Assembly (NCBI RefSeq): GCF_024171405.1
Contig: NZ_JALJZT010000002.1
Location: 744,001-808,000 of the forward strand
Direction of reading: 5' to 3'
Length of the DNA: 64,000 nucleotides
Origin: Qipengyuania citrea
GTDB lineage: Bacteria; Pseudomonadota; Alphaproteobacteria; Sphingomonadales; Sphingomonadaceae
Part shown: in pieces, positions 48,924-56,977 of the stretch
Numbering within the stretch: position 1 is the first letter of the stretch
How the letters are laid out: each line of letters begins with the position of its first letter
The notes under the pieces: model-generated
Seen by the model: only the letters and a program-made list of their open reading frames with translations
What the model was told of the DNA's origin: nothing
Databases searched by the model: none
Position numbers and translations under genes: made by a program

Positions 48924-49361
48924 ATGCCCACTCCCAAAAACGGTGACACCGTATCCATCGACTACGTCCTGCGCCGGAGCGACGGCGAAGTGGTCGGCAA
49001 CACCGAGGAACAAGGCCCGCAGGACATCGAACTGGGCAGCGGCCAGATCTTCCCGCAGATCGAGCAGGCGCTGACCGCGATGGAAGTCGGCGACGAAGAA
49101 ACCGTCGCGATCGAATGCGACAGCGCCTTCGGTCCGCGCCGCGACGAGCTGATCATCGAAATCCCGCGCGAGAACCTGCCGCCCGAACCCGCCCCGCAGC
49201 CCGGGATGGCGCTGCAGGCGCAGCAGCAGGACGGTTCGCCGATGACGCTCTATGTCGTCGATGTGAACGACCAGTCGATCAAGGCCGACGGCAACCATCC
49301 GCTGGCCGGTGAAGACATCACCTTCGCCATCACGCTGCGCGAGATCAAGCAGGCAGCCTGA
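48924..49361 (+). CDS. FKBP-type peptidyl-prolyl isomerase, SlyD-like
   Basis: 145 residues from ATG 48924. The FKBP domain begins GDTVSIDYVLRRSDGEVVGN, contains IELGSGQIFPQIEQALTAME and is interrupted by the IF chaperone insert (ESDSAFG-like CDSAFGPRRDELIIEIPREN), the SlyD arrangement. The His/Cys-rich metal tail of E. coli SlyD is absent. It should act as a cytoplasmic folding helper. It is monocistronic. Confidence 0.92.
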   Translation: MPTPKNGDTVSIDYVLRRSDGEVVGNTEEQGPQDIELGSGQIFPQIEQALTAMEVGDEETVAIECDSAFGPRRDELIIEIPRENLPPEPAPQPGMALQAQQQDGSPMTLYVVDVNDQSIKADGNHPLAGEDITFAITLREIKQAA

Positions 49362-49472
49362 CGCAATACTGGCGGGCGGTCCGGGCCGACGGCCCCGATC
49401 GGGCACGTGGATGGCCGCCCGCCATCGTATCGATATATGCGCGAGAGATCGAAGCTTGACCGATCCCCGGCT

Positions 49473-50045
49473 CTAAGGCGCAATCCAGCGGCCGGCGCCG
49501 TTGCGCGCCAGTACCGCCCGGCGATGGCCGTTGTGGGCCAGCGAAAACCAGTCGATCTCCTCGGCCTGCATCAGCAGCACCGCGAAATTCTCGCGCGCGG
49601 GGACAAGCTGGACATCGTCAGGCTCGTCGCGCTCGAATTCGGGCGGTAGCCCCGAGGTGGGCACATCCGAGATCGCACCCGGCCCTTCTCCCAGATAGCA
49701 ACGCCTCGCGAAATTGGTGCTTTCCGCCCAGGCCGCATCGACCATCGCCCCGTCGCGTTCGATCCGTGCGGTCCCGCGCAGGCGCAATTGCACCTTCGCG
49801 TCGCGATCATAGGCGAGCACCGCCATACGCGGATCGCCTTCGATTACCGCGACCTTGGGCGACCGGGCGTCGGTGTGAAAGCGCAGCGTCCAGTGATCGG
49901 CATCGAAGGCGCGCAGGACCATCACCCGCGCATCGGCATCACCCGTCGCGACTACCGGCGCATGCATGGGCGAATGGCGGTTTGCCGCCGCATCGGCCAG
50001 CCTGGCGGAGATATCGGCGCGGACTTCGTCGAGTGTATCGTACAT
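49473..50045 (-). CDS. Pyridoxamine 5'-phosphate oxidase-family flavoprotein
   Basis: 190 residues from ATG 50045. The split-barrel FMN-binding fold is evident from ARVMVLRAFDADHWTLRFHT, DARSPKVAVIEGDPRMAVLA and VQLRLRGTARIERDG, with a C-terminal IDWFSLAHNGHRRAVL and RWIAP ending like PdxH. Several PdxH substrate residues are not evident, so this is probably a general flavin reductase or related enzyme, not the vitamin B6 enzyme. It is divergent from the Arg-rich protein gene. Confidence 0.85.
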   Translation of the reverse strand: MYDTLDEVRADISARLADAAANRHSPMHAPVVATGDADARVMVLRAFDADHWTLRFHTDARSPKVAVIEGDPRMAVLAYDRDAKVQLRLRGTARIERDGAMVDAAWAESTNFARRCYLGEGPGAISDVPTSGLPPEFERDEPDDVQLVPARENFAVLLMQAEEIDWFSLAHNGHRRAVLARNGAGRWIAP

Positions 50046-50233
50046 GGCCGTAGCAATGCCTGCGCACCGAGCCGGAGCCAACCCCCAATAAATTCATAAT
50101 TCTCCGCATAAACATGAACGGAAGCCCGACAGACCGGTTCAGTTTGGGGTCAGGCCGTTGTGTTACAAATTGCGACATCGACAAATGCCGCGGGTGGTGG
50201 AGCGGTACCAAGCGTAAGAAGAGGACACGCTCC

Positions 50234-51199
50234 ATGAATCTGACCAAGCTCCTGAAAGGAAGCGCGCTGAGCGCTCTCGCTGCGGCGATGGCGATCACCG
50301 CCCTGCCCGCAGAAGCCGAAGCGCAATCGCGCGACCGGCAGGAACGCGCCCAGCGCGACCGCGGCGATCGTGGCGAAACTCGCCAGCGACGCTCCGCTCC
50401 GCGCGCAGAGCGCCAGGAGCGCAGCGAACGCCGCGCCCAGCCCCGCGAGGCACAGCGCCCGCAACGCGTGGAGCGAGTGCAGCGCACGGAATCGCGTGGC
50501 AACAATCGCGCGGACATTGCGCAGGCCCGTGGCTCAAGCACTTCGGACCGGCGCGGAGAAGCGGCTCGCGAACGCAACAGCCGGCGCGAGATCCAGCAGC
50601 GTACCCGCAGCTCCACGGGCGATCGCAACCGCGCCAATGCCGACCGCGACCGCGACCGCGCCAATGCTGATCGCAATCGCAGCGAACGGCGAAGCGAACA
50701 ACGGACCGACCGACGCGAAGACGCGCGCCGCGAAGCCTATCGCGACGGTCGCCGCGACCAGCGCGAGCGCAACACGCGCGAGGAGCGCCGCAGCCGTAGC
50801 GATACCAATCGGACCAGTTCGCGCAGCGTGCGTCACGACAATCGCCGGGCGCGTTATTACGACGGACGCCAGTGGCGTGATTACGATCGCTGGGACCAGC
50901 GCCGCTGGCGCAACAACAATCGCTACGACTGGCAGCGCTATCGCTACAACAATCGCAGCACCTACCGGCTTGGTCGCTATTACGCGCCCTATCGTAACTA
51001 CAATTATCGCCGCCTGAGCATTGGCCTGCGGATTGGCAGCCTGTTCTTCGGCAGCCGCTACTGGATCAACGATCCCTGGCGGTATCGCCTGCCCGAGGTC
51101 TACGGCCCCTACCGCTGGGTGCGCTATTACGACGACGTGCTATTGGTCGATATCTACAGCGGCGAAGTGGTCGACGTGATTCACAACTTCTTCTGGTAA
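50234..51199 (+). CDS. Extremely arginine-rich exported protein with RcnB-like C-terminus
   Basis: 321 residues from ATG 50234. A signal peptide (MNLTKLLKGSALSALAAAMA to AEAEAQS) is followed by about 200 residues dominated by Arg, Asp, Glu, Asn and Gln with near-repeats of RDRANADR, then a Tyr/Arg/Asn-rich part (RRWRNNNRYDWQRYRYNN) and a C-terminal RcnB-type domain (IGLRIGSLFFGSRYWIND, YRWVRYYDDVLLVDIYSGEV). RcnB proteins are periplasmic and linked to metal or envelope homeostasis. The long basic low-complexity region is unusual and may bind polyanions. A strong terminator follows. Confidence 0.82.
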   Translation: MNLTKLLKGSALSALAAAMAITALPAEAEAQSRDRQERAQRDRGDRGETRQRRSAPRAERQERSERRAQPREAQRPQRVERVQRTESRGNNRADIAQARGSSTSDRRGEAARERNSRREIQQRTRSSTGDRNRANADRDRDRANADRNRSERRSEQRTDRREDARREAYRDGRRDQRERNTREERRSRSDTNRTSSRSVRHDNRRARYYDGRQWRDYDRWDQRRWRNNNRYDWQRYRYNNRSTYRLGRYYAPYRNYNYRRLSIGLRIGSLFFGSRYWINDPWRYRLPEVYGPYRWVRYYDDVLLVDIYSGEVVDVIHNFFW

Positions 51200-51245
51200 G
51201 TCACGCCGCCGACCGGATTTCGTGAGCGGTCCCGCCGGCAATCAG

Positions 51246-51276
51246 GCCCCCGCCAGGTGACTGGCGGGGGCTTTTT
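51246..51276 (+). terminator. Rho-independent terminator
   Basis: An 11-bp perfect stem, GCCCCCGCCAG with CTGGCGGGGGC, around a GTGA loop and followed by five Ts. It ends the transcript of the Arg-rich protein gene and lies just before the converging cytochrome b561 gene. Confidence 0.9.
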
Positions 51277-51287
51277 CGTAGCCCGCC

Positions 51288-51845
51288 TCAGCCCGGCACC
51301 TTGCCGAAGGGCAACATGCGGAAAATACCGCCGTTGCGATCGAAGAAAGTATGCTTGAGCGCGCCGAGTATGTGCAGGCCTATCAGGGCAATGAAAATCG
51401 ATCCACCCAGGGCATGGGCGTCGAAAATCTGACCTGCCAGATCGCTATTCTCGCCGACCGGGAGCGCGGGAATGGTGAACAGTCCGAAGACGTCGATCGT
51501 ACGTCCTCCCAGCGAATTGGCCAGCCACCCGCCCAGCGGAAGACCGATCAGCAGGACATAGAAAATCGTATGCACCGTGCGCGCCAGTGCAGCTTCCCAG
51601 CGGGCGAGGTCAGCGGGAAGCGGCGGAACGCGGTGCGTGAACCGCCACATCAGCCGACCCAGGGTCATAGCGAGGATCACCATGCCCCAGGCCTTGTGAT
51701 AGCCGAAAACTTCCGCCTTGAGCGGCATCTCCAGCGATCCAACGCGTTCGGCGATCTGCCAGTTCATGATCACCAGGATCGCGATTGCCCAGTGGAACAG
51801 CATGGCTCCCTTGGAATAGCGGCGTGCGTGCGTCTCGCTCATCAT
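51288..51845 (-). CDS. Cytochrome b561
   Basis: 185 residues, four hydrophobic helices. Haem ligands appear as His in MLFHWAIAILVIMN, FGYHKAWGMVIL, HTIFYVLLIGLP and IGLHILGALKHTF. Family members are inner-membrane di-haem proteins that pass electrons between ubiquinol or superoxide and partner proteins. The two start codons (51845 and 51842) are adjacent. The upstream gene is divergent. Confidence 0.92.
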   Translation of the reverse strand: MMSETHARRYSKGAMLFHWAIAILVIMNWQIAERVGSLEMPLKAEVFGYHKAWGMVILAMTLGRLMWRFTHRVPPLPADLARWEAALARTVHTIFYVLLIGLPLGGWLANSLGGRTIDVFGLFTIPALPVGENSDLAGQIFDAHALGGSIFIALIGLHILGALKHTFFDRNGGIFRMLPFGKVPG

Positions 51846-51941
51846 TCACTCCCTATGGATAGGACGCCATCCTATTGCTCGCGACCTGCCCGGCAAGCGG
51901 CTTACTTGAAGCCCTGCGCATGCTTGCTAACAAGGGCCCCG

Positions 51942-52610
51942 ATGACAAAGACCGCTACCGTTCCCGACCAGGATGCTCTCAAACGCGTCGGCGCCATGGT
52001 GCGCAAGCGCCTTGATGCCGACCCGCAGGCATACAAGATCCCCACCGATCGGGCAGAAATCTACGCCATTGGCAATTTCCTCTCGCCCGATGAATGCCAG
52101 CGCCTGATGGGCATGATCGATGCCGTCGCGCGCCCGAGCGAGCTGCACGAAACCGCCTATATCGCCAAGTTTCGCACCTCCTATTCGGGCAATTTCGATC
52201 CGCACGATCCGTTCATCAAGGCGATCTCGCGGCGGATCGACGATCTGCTCGGACTGCCGGGCAAGACGGGGGAAAACATCCAGGGCCAGCGCTATCTTCC
52301 CGGGCAGGAATTCAAGCCGCACAATGACTGGTTCTATACCGACCAGGAATATTGGCAGCTGGAACGCAAGCGCGGCGGGCAACGCTGCTGGACCGCGATG
52401 GCCTTTCTCAACGAGGTCGAGGAAGGCGGGCATACGCATTTCGTCGAGATCGGCGCCTCGATCGAACCGAAACCCGGCGTGCTGATGGTGTGGAACAATG
52501 CCACGCCCGAAGGGCTACCCAACGAGGACACGCTCCATGCCGGGACCCCGGTGATCGCGGGACAGAAATACGTGCTGACCAAGTGGTTCCGCACGCGCAA
52601 ACACGGGTAA
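51942..52610 (+). CDS. Prolyl 4-hydroxylase-like 2-oxoglutarate/Fe(II) dioxygenase
   Basis: 222 residues from ATG 51942; the frame extends upstream antisense to cytochrome b561 without similarity. The double-stranded beta-helix core shows GQRYLPGQEFKPHNDWFY with the iron ligands His and Asp, TAMAFLNEVEEGGHTHF, and the distal DTLHAGTPVIAGQKYVLTKW with the third ligand His and the 2-oxoglutarate lysine. The enzyme would hydroxylate a protein or peptide side chain. The 3' neighbour converges after six bases. Confidence 0.92.
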   Translation: MTKTATVPDQDALKRVGAMVRKRLDADPQAYKIPTDRAEIYAIGNFLSPDECQRLMGMIDAVARPSELHETAYIAKFRTSYSGNFDPHDPFIKAISRRIDDLLGLPGKTGENIQGQRYLPGQEFKPHNDWFYTDQEYWQLERKRGGQRCWTAMAFLNEVEEGGHTHFVEIGASIEPKPGVLMVWNNATPEGLPNEDTLHAGTPVIAGQKYVLTKWFRTRKHG

Positions 52611-52616
52611 CCCTGC

Positions 52617-53738
52617 TCAGTCGAGCGCGCGCGCCGCTGCCGGTACGCGGATGGTGGCCTGGAACCCCGTGGGTTCGAAGCGCATCTCGACCCCGCCGCC
52701 AAGGCCCCGAATAACGCCTTCGATCAGCCGCGTGCCCGAACCCGTACCCTTGATCTCGGGATTGGCCGCAAGCGGGATCGCGCCCTGTCCGCGCGTCTCC
52801 TCCCATTCGATCACCAGCGTGCCTTCCGCGACCTCCCAGTCGATCGTGACCTTGCCGTCCTGATGCGCCAGCGCGCCGTATTTGAGCGCATTGGTCGCCA
52901 GTTCGTGCAGCGTCAGGCCCAGCGGCGTGACATGCTTGCGCGGCAATTCGATGAGTTCGCCGCCAAGGTCGATGCGGTCGCCGCGCGCACTGCGATAGGG
53001 CCGCATGACCGCTTCGACGAGATCGCGCAGGTTGCTGCGGTCGTGATTGAGCCCTTCTGCCGCCAGCGAGACCCGGTGCGCCCCCGCGAGTGCTTCGACC
53101 CGCCGCTCGATCTTGCTCGAAAGTTCGCCCACGTCCTGCGAATTGCGCGCCGACAGCCGGACGATGGCGACTAGGACGGCAAACAGATCGTCGGTCCTGT
53201 GCCGCAATTCCTCCGCCACGCGCTCGTTCTCGACAATCGTCTCGCGCGCGGCGAGCAGTTCGGTGATGTCCCATTGCGAACCGAACAAATACGCCAGATC
53301 GCCATTCTCGTCGTAGATCGGGCCGACATGGACCGCGTTCCAGAAAGACGAACCGTCCTTGCGGTAATTGAGGATATCGACGACCGTATATTCCCCGCTC
53401 CGCACCGCTTCGGCGAGCTTTACGACAGCCGAGGGCTTGGTGCCGCGCCCCTGCAGGAAGCGGCAATTGCGGCCGATAATCTCGTCGCGGTCATAGCCAG
53501 TCAGATCGACAAAGGCCTGGTTGCAATAGACCAGCGGGCAATCGTCCTGATGCGGATCGGCGATGGACAGCGCCATGCGTGTCTGTTCGGTCGTCTGCAG
53601 GAATAGCTGCGACGAGCCGATCTTGAGATCGGCAAGACGGCCGACCATGCGCGCTTCATGCTCGGCGCGTTCGACTGCCTTTTCGACCCCGCTGGAAGGT
53701 GGAGTCCGCCCGTTGTTGCCGTCCATGGCGCGACCCAT
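52617..53738 (-). CDS. LOV-domain HWE-family histidine kinase (blue-light sensor)
   Basis: 373 residues, soluble. A LOV domain (about 45-160) carries the flavin-adduct motif GRNCRFLQG with Cys92, YCNQAFVDLTGYDRDEIIG and LNYRKDGSSFWNAVHVGPI, all of the photoactive type. A helix leads to the HWE/HisKA_2 dimerisation segment with candidate phospho-acceptor His180 in LRHRTDDLFAVL, the N box GLTLHELATNALKYGAL and the WEE motif. Light-driven cysteinyl-flavin formation should switch autophosphorylation. Such kinases are typical of Erythrobacter relatives. No response regulator is adjacent. Confidence 0.93.
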   Translation of the reverse strand: MGRAMDGNNGRTPPSSGVEKAVERAEHEARMVGRLADLKIGSSQLFLQTTEQTRMALSIADPHQDDCPLVYCNQAFVDLTGYDRDEIIGRNCRFLQGRGTKPSAVVKLAEAVRSGEYTVVDILNYRKDGSSFWNAVHVGPIYDENGDLAYLFGSQWDITELLAARETIVENERVAEELRHRTDDLFAVLVAIVRLSARNSQDVGELSSKIERRVEALAGAHRVSLAAEGLNHDRSNLRDLVEAVMRPYRSARGDRIDLGGELIELPRKHVTPLGLTLHELATNALKYGALAHQDGKVTIDWEVAEGTLVIEWEETRGQGAIPLAANPEIKGTGSGTRLIEGVIRGLGGGVEMRFEPTGFQATIRVPAAARALD

Positions 53739-53857
53739 GGCGCCTCCCCTCGTCTCTGCTTCCGATCTATCCGGCGCAGAGACTGTCGCGGTTGGACAGG
53801 GATTGCAAGTCCCGGCCCCGGCGTTTCTGTCAGGCTTGGTCGAGGTTCCTGGACCGG

Positions 53858-55498
53858 TCAGCCGCGCGCCAGCGCCTCGGCAATGAGCTTGCGCGTATTC
53901 GCGACCCCGTAAAGCGCGATGAAACTGCCCATGCGCGGGCCCTGGTCGCTGCCGAGCAGCGTCTGATAGAGCGCCTTGAACCAGTCGCGCAGCGAGGCGA
54001 AGCCATAGTCTTCGCTTTTGCCGATCTCATAGACCTGCGTTTGCAGGTCTTCGGCACTGGTATCTTCAGCGGCCCCCGCAAGATAGCTGTCGAGGGCGCG
54101 CAGCGCGTCCGTTTCGTTGGCGGTGGGCGCGCGCTTGGACAATGTCGGGACGATGTAGTCGCGCGTATAGGTAACCGCAGTACCGATCAGCACTTCGAGT
54201 TCGGGCGTGATGCGGCCATCGCCGATATAGCTGGCGAGGTAATCGCGCAGCGCATCTTCGCTTGCTTCGGCACCCAGCACGCTGGCGAGGTTGAGCAGCA
54301 GGCCGTAGGTCACCGGCAGGCTTTCACCTGCACCGGGCGCCTCCGCCTCCTCGAAGCCGCCATTCGCGCGCGCCAGATGCCACACCGGATTGCCGAGCTG
54401 CTTGTCGAGCTCCTGCTCGGCCAGCCGCTCGCGGAACTGCCAGTAATCGTCCACCGCGCGCGGGATGACGCCGACGTGCAGCTGCTTGGCGCTCTTGGGA
54501 TTGGGGAAGATGTAGAAGCCGAGGCTCTCTTCCGAACCATAGGTCAGCCATTCGTCGATGGTCAGGCCGTTGCCCTTGGACTTGGAGATCTTCTCGCCGT
54601 TCTCGTCGAGGAACAGCTCGTAGATCAATCCCTCGGGCTTGCGCCCGCCCAGCACCTGCACGATCTTGCCCGACTGCACGCCGCTATCGGTCAGATCCTT
54701 GCCGTACATCTCGTAATCGACGCCCAGCGCATACCAGCGCATCGCCCAGTCGACCTTCCACTGCAGCTTGCTCATGCCGCCAAGCGCGGATTGCTCGACC
54801 ACGCTGCCGTCCTCGTCAGTGAAGCGAATCGTGCCCGCCTCGGCATCGACGACCTCGACCGGCACCTGCAGAACGCGTCCGGTCTGCGGACTGACCGGCA
54901 GCACCGGCGAATAGGTCTGGCGGCGTTCCTCGCGCAGCGTCGGCAGCATGATGTCGAGGATCTGCCGATTCTTGCGCAGCACCTGCCGCAGCGCCTCGTC
55001 GAAGGCACCTGAATTGTAGCGATCGCTGGCCGAGACGAACTCGTACTGGAAGCCGAAGCGGTCGAGGAATTCGCGGAGCATCGCATTGTTGTGCGCGGCG
55101 AAGCTGGCGTGGTCGCTGTCGAAGGGATTGGGCACCCGGCTCAGCGGCAGGTGCAGATTGTCCTGCAACAGCTGCTGGTTGGGCACGTTATCGGGCACCT
55201 TGCGCAGCCCGTCCATATCGTCGGAAAATGCGACCAGCCGCGTCTTGCCGTCTTCGGGCTTCGCCCCGATCAGCGCTTCGAACGCGCGGCGCACCAACGT
55301 AGTGCGCAGCACTTCCTGGAAGGTGCCGATATGCGGCAGGCCGCTGGGGCCATAGCCGGTTTCAAACAGGACCGGCGAGCCGTCGGGCTTGACCCCATCG
55401 GGATAGCGTTTGAGCAGGCGCTGCGCCTCCTGGAACGGCCAGGCCTTGGACACGCGTGCAGCGGTGATCAGATCGGTCATGCTCATGTGAAACGCCAT
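53858..55498 (-). CDS. lysK: Lysyl-tRNA synthetase, class I
   Basis: 546 residues from ATG 55498; ATGs at 55486 and 55480 are also in frame. The class I signatures are GPSGLPHIGTFQEV (HIGH-like) and KISKSKGNG (KMSKS), with a C-terminal helical anticodon-binding region. This is the archaeal-type LysRS that replaces class II LysS in alphaproteobacteria. It charges tRNA-Lys. It is a single gene, with 347 bases of gene-free DNA ahead of it. Confidence 0.96.
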   Translation of the reverse strand: MAFHMSMTDLITAARVSKAWPFQEAQRLLKRYPDGVKPDGSPVLFETGYGPSGLPHIGTFQEVLRTTLVRRAFEALIGAKPEDGKTRLVAFSDDMDGLRKVPDNVPNQQLLQDNLHLPLSRVPNPFDSDHASFAAHNNAMLREFLDRFGFQYEFVSASDRYNSGAFDEALRQVLRKNRQILDIMLPTLREERRQTYSPVLPVSPQTGRVLQVPVEVVDAEAGTIRFTDEDGSVVEQSALGGMSKLQWKVDWAMRWYALGVDYEMYGKDLTDSGVQSGKIVQVLGGRKPEGLIYELFLDENGEKISKSKGNGLTIDEWLTYGSEESLGFYIFPNPKSAKQLHVGVIPRAVDDYWQFRERLAEQELDKQLGNPVWHLARANGGFEEAEAPGAGESLPVTYGLLLNLASVLGAEASEDALRDYLASYIGDGRITPELEVLIGTAVTYTRDYIVPTLSKRAPTANETDALRALDSYLAGAAEDTSAEDLQTQVYEIGKSEDYGFASLRDWFKALYQTLLGSDQGPRMGSFIALYGVANTRKLIAEALARG

Positions 55499-55845
55499 TG
55501 CGGGTGACCGCCGCTTTCGCAAGTGCGAAGTGTTGGACGCGTGTTGGAACGCGCGAAGCCGAGACCAGTCACATGGACCGCATGGACCACGGTCCTGGAA
55601 GAGAAAACCCGCCGGGCCCTTCGGCAGATGCGATAGAGGTAGCGCTCAAGAACAAAGGTCTGCGGCATGCGCCGGGGAGTATCCGGAAAGCGCGGTGTAG
55701 GACAGACGTTAGCTTATATCGAACAAGGCGCGACGAACGACGCTGCGGCCCGATATGCTGCGATGGGCACAGTCGCCAATAGGGGCGCCTACTCGTGGAG
55801 TAGACGCCCCTACCGCTGCGACACCTATCGAGGGTCAGGAGGGAT
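55499..55845. other. Gene-free interval with repeat copy and hairpin
   Basis: No coding sequence is supported in these 347 bases. They contain the second copy of the 43-nt repeat (55571-55613) and a long hairpin at 55781-55811 whose arms AGGGGCG-x-CTACTC and GAGTAG-x-CGCCCCT pair around GTG with one mismatch. The hairpin lies 35 bases beyond the stop of the minus-strand Pro/Ala-rich gene and probably ends that transcript. The lysK promoter must also be here. Confidence 0.5.
55571..55613. repeat. 43-nt intergenic repeat, copy 2
   Basis: It aligns without gaps to 26325-26367 at 35 of 43 positions, in the same orientation: tandem CATGGACC units, CAC-x-GTCCTG and a terminal CCCGCC. It lies 73 bases ahead of the lysK start. 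Confidence 0.6.
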
Positions 55846-56793
55846 TTAGGTCGTCGCAGGTCGCCAGCCGCGCAGTTCGGGCCAGACATTCGAGTACTGG
55901 CTGAGATCGATGCCCGGCTTGCGATCGGTGAAACGGGTACCAATCGATTGCAGGATGAGGCGGGCGCGCTTGGCACGGGCCTTGTGCGAGGCGAAGGGGT
56001 TGGCGCGATCGGGCCGCGCGTTGATCATCCGCTGGAGCAGGCGCCCGCGCTCGGCACGGCTAGGCGGCAATTCGCTTGGCAACTCGACTGCTGCGCCATT
56101 GCTGGTAGCGGGGGATAGCGACTTGCTCGCCAACGTGCTGCCCGCTTCAGCGGCATCCGCCGTCACAGCGGCTTCGCGCTCCACAATCGGCGACGCACCG
56201 ACGATTGGCCGCTCGATAACCGGCGTGTCGCCGGTGCGACGACGGCGCCGCGAGCGGAACAGCAGCAGCGCTGCCAGACCGATTCCCCCTGCGCCAAGGA
56301 GCGCGAAGAGCAGGGCCGCGCTCGAGGCGTCCCCTACGGGCTCCTCAACCGGTACGATTTCGGCCGAAGGGGCAGACTGCACCGCGCTTGCGCCAACAGG
56401 GAGAGGAGCTTCCTCCGCTGCTGCTGCGGTATCCGCGGTGGCCACGGGTGCAAGAGTCGCTCCTGCAGCGGTTGTAGTTGCTGCCGCGGGTTCCCGAGCT
56501 TCCGCACGAGGTGGCGTCGGGGTAGCCTGCGTGGTCCGCGTGGTCGCGACCGGTGCGGGATCGTTCACGACCGGGGGTTCGACCACCGGTTCGGCCTGCG
56601 GCATGTCGATCACGATCGGAGCAGGTGCGGGCGCCGAAATTACGATCGGAGCGGGCGATGCGGCCGGCGTTGGCGCCGGCAAATCGAGCACGATCGGTGG
56701 CGCTTCCTGAGCCATGGCGGCTGGTGTATGGAGCGCGGCCATCGCGGCAATCGCGATAGGGGCGCTGGCGATCATATGGCGGGTCTTGGTCAT
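55846..56793 (-). CDS. Pro/Ala-rich single-pass membrane protein of unknown function
   Basis: 315 residues. A signal peptide (MTKTRHMIASAPIAIAAMAA to AMAQ) is followed by a low-complexity exported region (about 30-155) with three related segments ending in IVLDLP, IVISAP and IVIDMP, then one membrane helix (AALLFALLGAGGIGLAALLL), a stop-transfer RSRRRRR and a cytoplasmic domain of about 130 residues. The C-terminal 80 residues (RAERGRLLQRMINARPDRAN, RARLILQSIGTRFTDR) look folded and basic. I cannot assign a family; the topology suggests an envelope-spanning tether. It is divergent from the helicase gene. Confidence 0.7.
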   Translation of the reverse strand: MTKTRHMIASAPIAIAAMAALHTPAAMAQEAPPIVLDLPAPTPAASPAPIVISAPAPAPIVIDMPQAEPVVEPPVVNDPAPVATTRTTQATPTPPRAEAREPAAATTTAAGATLAPVATADTAAAAEEAPLPVGASAVQSAPSAEIVPVEEPVGDASSAALLFALLGAGGIGLAALLLFRSRRRRRTGDTPVIERPIVGASPIVEREAAVTADAAEAGSTLASKSLSPATSNGAAVELPSELPPSRAERGRLLQRMINARPDRANPFASHKARAKRARLILQSIGTRFTDRKPGIDLSQYSNVWPELRGWRPATT

Positions 56794-56977
56794 GCCAATA
56801 GAACGGGCATGATTTCGCCACAGTTCCTGTCATCTGGCGTTCATGAAACTCCAAATAACTGATATTGCAGGTGTTCTTAAAGCCGTTTCGCGGCCAAGCA
56901 CCGACCGCTTGCGACGAACCGAAACGCACTTGGCATAGTCTCGTCGCCCTCTGTTTACTTTTCGTTCCCGCCCTTAC

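Noticed and set aside
50590..50790. CRISPR-like or tandem DNA repeat in the Arg-rich gene
   Set aside because: The repetition is at the protein level (short Arg/Asp/Asn motifs) with irregular DNA units and no spacers; no CRISPR array was found anywhere in the window.
52408..53466. Open frame of 352 codons on the minus strand
   Set aside because: It overlaps the LOV kinase in another frame; the LOV kinase has all expected motifs and this frame has none.
55498..55782. Possible 94-codon gene ahead of lysK
   Set aside because: It spans the 43-nt intergenic repeat and shows no protein-like conservation or ribosome-binding site.
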